Part shown: piece after piece, positions 57,143 through 64,000 of the stretch | Layout of the letters: each line of letters begins with the position of its first letter | Position numbering within the stretch: the stretch's first letter is position 1 | Assembly (NCBI GenBank): GCA_022457065.1 | Contig: JAJGBQ010000003.1 | Coordinates: 186,001 to 250,000, forward strand | Length of the DNA: 64,000 nucleotides | Direction: 5' to 3' | Origin: Curvularia sp. ZM96 | Lineage: Eukaryota; Ascomycota; Dothideomycetes; Pleosporales; Pleosporaceae | The notes under the pieces: generated by a model | Database searches by the model: none | The model's input: the letters and a program-made list of their open reading frames with translations, nothing else | Told to the model about the DNA's origin: nothing | Position numbers and translations under genes: made by a program

Positions 57143-58096
57143 CTATCGCTCGTCAATGTCGTGACGATTACGACTCTGACTGCGGCTCCGTGTGCTGTGC
57201 CTTGATCGGCTGCGCTCGCCGGGGCTGCGACTTCGGTCTCGATCGCGACTGTGGTAGCTTCTGCTTCTACTGCGGCTCCGACTCGGACTGCGGCTCCGGC
57301 TGTCGTAGCTCCTGCTCCGGCTCCGGCTCTCATAACTTCGGCTCCTGTAGCTTCTTTGGCTGCCAACGCTCCTCCTGTCCATGTCCTCGTCTAGCTCGTC
57401 CACTTCGTCTCCCAACGGGCTCTCTCTGGGGTCTAGCATATCCAAGTCCTCAAGAATCGCCCTCGAGGGCAACTTCCACAAGCTGGTCGCACAGATGCGG
57501 TCTTTTGTCAGCAGGTCGTCTATAAACTGGTCGACGTGGGTAAGGGTGAAGGTGTCTTTGAGGCGGCGCTTGATCTTGCGATAGTCTGTGAGCAGCGGTT
57601 CCAGCGTCTTGTAGATCTCGACGGGCTCCCAGGCAAGGCGGATGTAAAAGGCAGCGAGGCAGCGTAGATATTTGAAGCAGCCTAGTTTTCCCTTTGCATT
57701 CAAGTCGAGCTCTTTCTTTGCGGAATCGTCATCGTCGGCCGTGTCGCCATTCTCCTCCTCCTCTTCGTCATCATCGCGAAAGTTGAGATACTCGAGTATG
57801 ATTTCCTTGTCTGGCACAAGCTGAAGCATTTTGAACGCCAAGCACAGGAATGGCGTCGGTTTGCCTGTGATACCCGTGGTGCCGCCGATGAACTTGAGGT
57901 CTGCTGCGCGGTCGCATAGGGTCGCCGCGTTCAGACCAAAGCATTGTTCCTTCCAGTAGTACGACTCGGTGATGCGCTCGCGCACACCCTTTTCAAAGAG
58001 GAGGGCCGGGTTCTGGCCGCGGATGAGGGCACCGCGGTAGCCTCGATCGTCGAGGAGCGCGCTCGCGTCGGCGCGATCAAATTGCGGCTTTGACAT
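57143..58096 (-). CDS. prp38: PRP38 pre-mRNA splicing factor
   Basis: Single exon, 317 residues. It is a component of the spliceosomal tri-snRNP/B complex needed for catalytic activation. The PRP38 domain fills residues ~15-215: GYRGALIRGQNPALLFEKGVRERI, YYWKEQCFGLNAATLCDRA, GKPTPFLCLAFKMLQL, the KYLRCLAAFYIRL block, and IDDLLTKDRICATSLWKLPSRAILED. An acidic insert (DDDEEEEENGD) sits in the middle. The C-terminal ~80 residues are an Arg/Ser repeat tail (RSRSRSYDSRSRS), which yeast Prp38 lacks but metazoan and many fungal homologues have. It shares a 375-bp divergent promoter with the GT8-like gene. Confidence 0.95.
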   Translation of the reverse strand: MSKPQFDRADASALLDDRGYRGALIRGQNPALLFEKGVRERITESYYWKEQCFGLNAATLCDRAADLKFIGGTTGITGKPTPFLCLAFKMLQLVPDKEIILEYLNFRDDDEEEEENGDTADDDDSAKKELDLNAKGKLGCFKYLRCLAAFYIRLAWEPVEIYKTLEPLLTDYRKIKRRLKDTFTLTHVDQFIDDLLTKDRICATSLWKLPSRAILEDLDMLDPRESPLGDEVDELDEDMDRRSVGSQRSYRSRSYESRSRSRSYDSRSRSPSRSRSRSRSYHSRDRDRSRSPGERSRSRHSTRSRSQSRNRHDIDER

Positions 58097-58471
58097 GTGC
58101 AGGCGGGCGAGCGGCTTGATGTATAGGGCTGTTTCTCAGGTATGCAGACTCGAACGGCAGGGCACCAGGGGATGCGCAGTGGTATGATGCTGGTGGAGGT
58201 GGATGGTCGAGGTGAGCTTGGGGCGCATGGGTGGCATAATTTGAGGCCGGGGTAGGGTGGCTATCGATTGTTGCCCCCCCAACAATGCGCCCGGCGGAGG
58301 GCTGGCCATGGACATCTTGACCGCACGTCACTGCAGGGCTCATGTCCGCTGCACATAGTTGCGCTACGTTTTCTGCCCATTGCCCGCTTGGCATTGCACT
58401 CGCTCTTCTCTTCACCACCCACTCGTTTTGATACCCGTTTGATACCCCTTCGATTCGACTTGCTGCCCGCC
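58097..58471. promoter_or_regulatory. Divergent promoter region, PRP38 and GT8-like gene
   Basis: 375 bp between opposite start codons with no clear TATA box. Confidence 0.5.
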
Positions 58472-59732
58472 ATGGGCCGCTTACTTCTCACCTCGGGCCA
58501 GGTTTCCATCCTCTTGTCCGTAACCATTGGTGCGCTAAACCACTGTCATATGCGATGATCCCCCACTGACCGGCGCATCCAGTCTTCTTCTTCACCCTGG
58601 CCCTCTTTCTCTCGGGCTGGGTATTGCAGCAACGCTACGTGCACTCGCTCCAGGCCGCCATCAAACCACGATTACCCAAGCCATTACCCGCGCAGAAGCC
58701 AATCGAGCCACCGACATTGGATGCAAAATGGGCGCGACCCATGGGCAGCCGTCCCGAGGTGGACGACACATATGCCCAGTACGTTGCGGGCCTAACCATG
58801 GACTGGAGCAGGCTAGGCTATGTGCAAGTGGTGCGCGAACATGTTGAGCTGTGCAGCGCCGTCATGCTGCTCTCGGACCTGCACAGGATGAAGAGCCCCG
58901 CCAAGAAGATATTGATGTTTCCCAAGCCGTGGCTAGCAGAAGCCGAGAACAACCAGTACAGCCCTGAGATGACGACGACACGGAGGCTGTTGAGGACAGC
59001 AGCAAGACGGTATGGCGTGACACTGATACCCATGAAGCCCATTGTGGAAGGCTCAGATGGTGAGGCACTTTGCAAACACCCGGTTGTAGTTGCCAGTCGC
59101 TTATCGTTACAGACACACTGCCTTCGTCCTACTCGCTAGCTAGCCTATACTCGCTCGTAGACTACGAGCGCCTGCTGTACCTGCAGGGCCCGGGCGTGCT
59201 GCTGGATGCATCTGCGCTCGACTCGCTGCTTGCTTTTTCCAAGTCGGAGCCCATGGCGGCATACCCAGCGACGCCCGAGCGGACCGACATGTCGACATCG
59301 CTACTCATGATCCATCCATCGCAACAAAGCTACAGCCAACTGCGAGCACTGCGCGCATCCAAGCCGACGTCGGACCTCGACATGTTCCGCAAGACGTTCA
59401 CGGTGCCCGAGTCGCTCATCTCGGAGTGGTCACTGTCCATGGGCAACGTTGTGTACGAGTCACAAAACCTACGTACTGCCTCGGACGGGTTCAACGCGAC
59501 GGCCTTTGAGCAAGCGACGACGTTTGTACGCCTGTCGGACCCGGAGCTGCCGGGGCCCGAGTACGACGTGCCGTATGCAGAGCGGGCGCGGCTGCGGCCG
59601 CAGAACGAAGAGGCGCAAGAGGCATGGAGCAAGCTGTACGAGCGGTTCCGGCAGCAGCGCATGGAGGTGTGCGGGCTGGACCTGGAGACGTATCGGCCAG
59701 TGACGGTGTCTGGCGCGAGTGATGAGCTGTGA
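58472..59732 (+). CDS. GT8-like Golgi glycosyltransferase without the DxD motif
   Basis: Three exons (58472-58529, 58583-59059, 59113-59732), 384 residues. It is a type II membrane protein: a short cytosolic end, one helix (about residues 8-32, SILLSVTIGVFFFTLALFLSGWVL), then a lumenal domain. The domain resembles the fungal GT8/Gnt1-like glycosyltransferases: YVQVVREHVELCSAVMLLSDLHRM, SPAKKILMFPKPW, SYSLASLYSLVDYERLLYLQGPGVLLDASALDSLLAF and MSTSLLMIHPS. At the point where GT8 enzymes carry the metal-binding DxD (YLDADxLVL), this one reads YLQGPGVLL. It may therefore be a non-classical or inactive transferase. Substrate unknown; family call moderately sure. Confidence 0.65.
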
Positions 59733-60583
59733 GACGAGGACACGAACTGTTCTTGGTAATGAAGTCACGTCTGCATGGGAGTTTGCGCGTTTGTTCTTTT
59801 GTCAGTTGCCACTGGCGACTTGGGTCTGTTTTGGGTGGCTGGCGTCGATGGGGCGGCGTTGGGCATGGTGATGGCGGGCTGGCTTGGCGGGCCGTCCGTA
59901 GGCGTTGCATGGATCGGGACCAATGCACGGGCAGCATGGGGCAGGGCTGGATGGGGTATACCGGTATATCACGGTCATGGCCACGGGCACGGCGCGACTA
60001 GGATGCTCGTCGATGCTGGAACGCATGACGCAACCGGCGCTGCCCACAGGCACGAGAGCTGGGGGCTGTGGGGAGCAGCGCAGTGTATTTGTAGCATAGC
60101 AGCATGTCATATCGTATCGCACCGCACCGCAGCGTGCTAGAGAGGCGTAATTTGTACAGACGCACGCGCAGTGCCTGTGTGTATGCGGCGGCGGTGCTGG
60201 CGGTGCTGAGGCCGGCACGCAGCTTCTTCCCCGCCGAGGGCGGCTCTCGTCGACGACCTCACCATCCATCCGCTAGCGACGAGGCCAACCCAACCTCCGC
60301 GTCCCACGTCCCGCCCATCCCATCGCCGCCTCCATCCATCAGATCTACGGCCCCCCACTGGCCACACGCTGCTCATCGCATCCAGCAATTGCTGCTCCGC
60401 TGCCGCCCCGCCGCCGCGCCAGATCGCCCGTCGTCTCCCCCGCCCGTCGCGCGCCTGTGCCGTGCTGTGCTGTGCTGTGCTGCCCTTGCGGCTGCGGGTA
60501 GAGTTTGCTGCTAAGATCGCCCCGAGTCTGCGTCGACGTACCGGCAGGGCAGCGCCGCTGCATTCGCTTCATTTGCCCCTCCA
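59733..60583. other. Intergenic, GC-rich
   Basis: No gene. It includes the promoter and 5' UTR of the PKA gene and a GTGCT pentamer run. Confidence 0.5.
60462..60481. repeat. Pentamer repeat (GTGCT)x4
   Basis: Four GTGCT units about 100 bp upstream of the PKA start codon. Confidence 0.75.
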
Positions 60584-62279
60584 ATGCCTACCCTGGGCTT
60601 CCTCAAGAAGAAGCGCACAAAGGACTCCAACGGCTCCCGCGACCTCGACTCGCCCTCGTCGCCCACCAAGGACACGACATCGCCCGTCACGCCCACCGGC
60701 TCCCGCAAGTCGGGCTCCTTCCACCTCCACAAGACCAGGACAAACGACTCGGCCAACACGACCACCTCGACCTCGCTCACCAACACCCACTCCCACGACG
60801 CTGCCACTGCCACGGCCTCGGCCGCGCCTGCTGCTGCCGCCTCCTCGTCCGACGCCTCCAGGCCGGCCGACTCGATGAACCCCGCCCACGCAGACCACCA
60901 CCACCAGCCGCAGCAGCCGCCCCAGCAGCAGCCGCCCCAGCAGCAGCAGGCAAACTCGCAGCAGTATGGTGCCGCCAGCCCGCAGTCCAACCCCCAGCAG
61001 CACTCGCGCAACTCGCCCAGCATACAGAACCTGATACACCCCAACAACACGTCATCGCACCAGGCGTCCGCTAAGAATGGCGCTGTCCAGTTCCAGACAC
61101 AGCCCCTCAACCAGACCCGCGTCACAAAGGGCAAGTACTCGCTCACCGACTTCACCATCCAGCGCACCCTCGGCACCGGCAGCTTTGGCCGAGTCCACCT
61201 CGTCCAGTCCAAGCACAACCAGCGCTTCTATGCCATCAAGGTGTTGAAAAAGGCCCAGGTCGTCAAGATGAAGCAGGTCGAGCATACCAACGACGAGCGC
61301 CGCATGCTCCAGCAGGTCAAGCACCCTTTCTTGATCACCCTGTGGGGCACGTTTCAGGACTCCAAGAACCTCTACATGGTCATGGACTTTGTCGAAGGCG
61401 GCGAGCTGTTCAGCCTGTTGCGAAAATCCCAGGTATGTATTCTTCTTCTTATCTCCCCCAATGCTTGGCCCTGCCCCCTTGTGGTGTGTGTTTTGGCTTC
61501 AACGTCGACTAATTCCTCCAGCGCTTCCCCAACCCCGTCGCAAAGTTCTACGCCGCCGAGGTCACGCTTGCACTAGACTACCTGCACTCCCACAACATCA
61601 TTTACCGCGACTTGAAGCCTGAGAACCTGTTGTTGGACCGCCATGGACACTTGAAAATTACGGATTTTGGCTTCGCCAAAGAGGTCCCTGACATCACATG
61701 GACCCTGTGTGGTACGCCCGACTACTTGGCGCCCGAGGTGGTCGCATCCAAAGGCTACAACAAGTCTGTCGACTGGTGAGTCGCAAGCGCCGTAGATTGC
61801 GCCAGCTTACTGAAAACACTAGGTGGTCACTCGGTATCCTCATCTTTGAGATGCTGTGCGGCTTCACACCCTTCTGGGACGGCGGCTCACCCATGAAGAT
61901 CTATGAAAACATTCTCAAATCCAGAGTCAAGTATCCGCCCTATATTCACCCCGACGCGCACGACCTCCTGCAGAAGCTCATCACGCCCGACCTCACCAAG
62001 CGGTTGGGCAACTTGCACGGCGGCAGCAAGGACGTTATGAACCACCCTTGGTTCGCCGAGGTGACTTGGGACCGGTTACAAAAGAAGGACATTGACGCTC
62101 CCTACGTTCCCCCAGTGCGAGCGGGTGTTGGTGACGCAAGTCAATTCGATAAGTATCCGGAGGAGACGGAAGCATACGGTCAGGCAGGAGATGACCCGTG
62201 CGTGCAGAGTCCTCCTTACACTGTAGATCATATTCTGACGTGTCCGAATAGCCACGGACACCTGTTTCCAGACTTCTGA
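60584..62279 (+). CDS. pkaC1: cAMP-dependent protein kinase, catalytic subunit
   Basis: Four exons (60584-61432, 61522-61775, 61823-62197, 62252-62279), 501 residues. It is the effector kinase of the cAMP pathway, controlling growth, sporulation and infection in related fungi. MPTLGFLKKKR matches the start of fungal PkaC1 proteins. A ~170-residue Ser/Thr/Ala/Gln/His-rich head follows. The AGC kinase domain starts at about residue 190: LGTGSFGRVHLV, AIKVLKKAQVVKMKQVEHT, YRDLKPENLL, DFGFAKEV, activation loop TWTLCGTPDYLAPE with the PDK1-site Thr, and the C-terminal FPDF that docks PDK1. The head differs from other kinases in polyglutamine length and is likely variable between isolates. The last exon is 28 nt. 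Identification is certain. Confidence 0.95.
60897..60960. repeat. CAG/CCA codon repeat within pkaC1
   Basis: Imperfect CAC, CAG and CCG codon run encoding a His/Gln/Pro tract in the disordered head. Confidence 0.8.
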
Positions 62280-62648
62280 GCATACGAAGCCATCAACTCG
62301 AAAGACAATACCATTCTGCCCATGCCTCCAGCGAGTGACCTGCGCACGGCAATTCCCGGTCAACGTACCCGTCGAAAGTCCGCCGCCATCGTACCTGATT
62401 CAATCCTGTTCTTCATGACGTTCAAAAATCTCGACCTACGCGCAATGCAGCTGTGCAAGTATTAATCTGTTCTGCTCCACCCGTTTGCTTTTCTCTCCTG
62501 TTTTTTTCTCTCTCTGTCTCTCATACTATTGCTACTATTCCTATGTTCAACAGTTACTAGGCTCGCTATCATCGTGATATGGTGTTACTTGGATCAAACC
62601 AATGACACCTAGCCAGCCACATGCACTGTTTCCTTGTTGCTCTCTAGC
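62280..62648. other. Intergenic, pkaC1 3' UTR
   Basis: Contains a CT-rich stretch near 62505-62525. No gene. Confidence 0.5.
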
Positions 62649-62885
62649 ATGATCAGGGGGACTATTGGATTACGGCTGCTGCATACTTGGCGCGAACTGA
62701 AAACATGGGACTATGAGCAATACAAGGCGGAAGCCGACTACATCAATGATACTACGAGTTCCATTTGGAGTGTGATAGCCTCGGAAAACGACCACCAACA
62801 ACCAGAGACAGTCTCGCTCTTGTTCGTGCCTTCATTCCTCGGTAACAGCCCCAGGGTTCCAAAAAAGAGTCTAAAAAAGGAATGA
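62649..62885 (+). CDS. Hypothetical ORF, weak
   Basis: ATG-initiated ORF of 78 codons (MIRGTIGLRLLHTWRELK...) with plausible composition but no known motif. It could be an upstream exon of the gene that continues at 63250, using a donor near 62841 (GTAACA). That link is a guess. Confidence 0.2.
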   Translation: MIRGTIGLRLLHTWRELKTWDYEQYKAEADYINDTTSSIWSVIASENDHQQPETVSLLFVPSFLGNSPRVPKKSLKKE

Positions 62886-63249
62886 GGCTTATAATAGAGT
62901 TCGGGTAGATTCCCAGTGCATCAAGATCGCATTCTTTCTGTGATCAGGTACTGACGTCAGGCTCTCGTTCCATCTAGCGCTAACTCATTCCAGCTACCGT
63001 GTCTTTGTAGTGGACGAATATCACAAAAGTAATCCTGACGGTGTTCGAAAAACCGCAATGCTATGACCTCCGCGGACCTAAACACTGCGTCATGTTCGCA
63101 CATCTCGAATGTCTTGATGACTCGCTCAAGAACGGAGTCATGGTGACGAAGAAGGCGTTAACAACATATTCAAAGTGTTGTCTTTGACTTCTACAAATTG
63201 CCTGTCTTTGAGAGCAACTGCATAGTGTTTATTGGCTAACTGGCTGTAG

Positions 63250-64000
63250 CTGATTTCTGGCTTTTCTATCTTTATCACTGGGCTCACGTATAGCCACCAG
63301 CCCTCTGTTACTTTCTCAAAAACAACAGCCACAGCCTCCTGCCTACCAAAAACCCAAGACCAAGGAAAATTACTCTGTAATCAAAGTAGCAGTCTATACA
63401 GAGTACTCGGGGTTCAGAGCTTCGGCGGCACTCTGCGCCAAGCTCCTAAACGAGCAGTCCACGTTGCAAACCCAGATACCCGGTACCTATGGCAGAAAAA
63501 CAAAATCAATCTCACCAACGGACATAAGCCTATTGGAGGCTCTAGGAACAATCTCACTGGGGATAACAGACTGTATAGTTCAGACATGTCCAAGTATACC
63601 ACGGTGCCAAGCAAAGGAGTAGTACTCCCCGAGAGGGGTGGTCAGTGCCTCTCAACGCTTCCCTTCAACACTCCGATCAAATCTTCCCACTATATCGCAG
63701 CTTTGCGATCTAGATCTGGAGAAGAAAGCACCGTATCAGACACTCGCAAAGACGCCAAAGAGAATGTGGAAGAGATTATAGAGGGAAAGAACCATGGTTG
63801 TTGGTTCGACGGCGCGAAATGGATACCACAGCAGCAGCAGCCGCTGCTTAGCGAGCAGAGGTATGGAGAGTATCAGGTTCATCAGCCGGCAGACAATGAA
63901 GCGTTGCTCGAATGGAATGACCTTTGTAAGCGCCCCCTTCCTCACAGTCACTTGCAGAGAAACTTTGAAATAACAGTTTACTTTTGCAGTACCTTGGCAG
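63250..64000 (+). CDS. Partial unknown gene running off the right edge
   Basis: An open frame of 225 codons from 63250 to 63925. It is preceded by a good 3' splice site (GGCTAACTGGCTGTAG ending 63249, with a CTAAC branch) and ends at a donor (GTAAGC, 63926). The acceptor is at 63989 (TTTTGCAG) or less likely 63976; with 63989 the frame continues LPWQ into the window edge. Composition is that of a disordered, polar protein (Asn, Ser, Thr, Lys, a short polyGln), for example GKNHGCWFDGAKWIPQQQQP. There is no in-frame ATG until about 63585, so the start is probably in an upstream exon. No family recognised. Confidence 0.45.
   Translation, partial: MISGFSIFITGLTYSHQPSVTFSKTTATASCLPKTQDQGKLLCNQSSSLYRVLGVQSFGGTLRQAPKRAVHVANPDTRYLWQKNKINLTNGHKPIGGSRNNLTGDNRLYSSDMSKYTTVPSKGVVLPERGGQCLSTLPFNTPIKSSHYIAALRSRSGEESTVSDTRKDAKENVEEIIEGKNHGCWFDGAKWIPQQQQPLLSEQRYGEYQVHQPADNEALLEWNDLCKRPLPHSHLQRNFEITVYFCSTLA

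Noticed and set aside
57190..57525. Plus-strand Cys/Gly-rich ORF
   Set aside because: It is the antisense shadow of the Arg/Ser tail of PRP38.
58268..58558. Overlapping 96-codon ORF at the start of the GT8-like gene
   Set aside because: It overlaps exon 1 in another frame and runs against the divergent promoter; no motif.

Overview
This is a contiguous piece of a filamentous ascomycete genome, most likely a dothideomycete near Pleosporales. That placement is inferred. The evidence is many short GT-AG introns (about 45-80 nt), a velvet regulator, fungus-specific families, mutated transposon relics of the kind left by RIP, and genes on both strands separated by 0.4-3 kb with no operons. About 25 protein genes can be supported, and nearly all needed exon-by-exon reconstruction from splice sites and reading-frame phase. 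I recognised no rRNA, tRNA, CRISPR array or virus.

Layout. 0.5-12.3 kb holds conserved genes: a DUF1349 protein, a Bin3-type RNA cap methyltransferase, a VelC-like velvet protein and CTP synthase. 12.3-27.8 kb looks accessory. It contains a secreted protein of unknown function, a bilirubin-oxidase-like multicopper oxidase, an AT-rich block with a decayed Tc1/mariner transposase, an MFS exporter divergent from a threonine aldolase, and a rhodopsin-like seven-helix membrane protein. After a 3.3 kb gene-poor stretch, 31.0-46.3 kb is dense housekeeping: a PSR1-like phosphatase, a LOA1-like acyltransferase, SDS22, a kinesin-14, coronin and a PEX11-family protein. 46.9-56.2 kb is mixed: a fungus-type kinase, a GH11 xylanase, a tiny Cys-rich peptide ending in a CaaX box, an amidase and a stand-alone caspase-like protein. 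57.1-62.3 kb returns to conserved genes: PRP38, a GT8-like transferase and the PKA catalytic subunit. A partial gene runs off the right edge.

How the genes relate. Most are independent housekeeping genes (nucleotide synthesis, splicing, cytoskeleton, lipids, peroxisome, PP1 and PKA signalling). Oxidase, exporter, aldolase and receptor-like protein within 18-28 kb could belong to one metabolite or stress module, but no backbone synthase is present. PKA and velvet proteins both govern development in related fungi.

Most notable observations: CTP synthase is restored to the family sequence only if one 50-nt intron is read as AT-AC. A 38-aa peptide gene with its own TATA box and 5' UTR intron ends in CTVM, resembling a lipopeptide pheromone or a metallothionein. 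A diverged repeat occurs at 13.5 kb and 48.3 kb. The GT8-like and LOA1-like enzymes lack signature catalytic residues.
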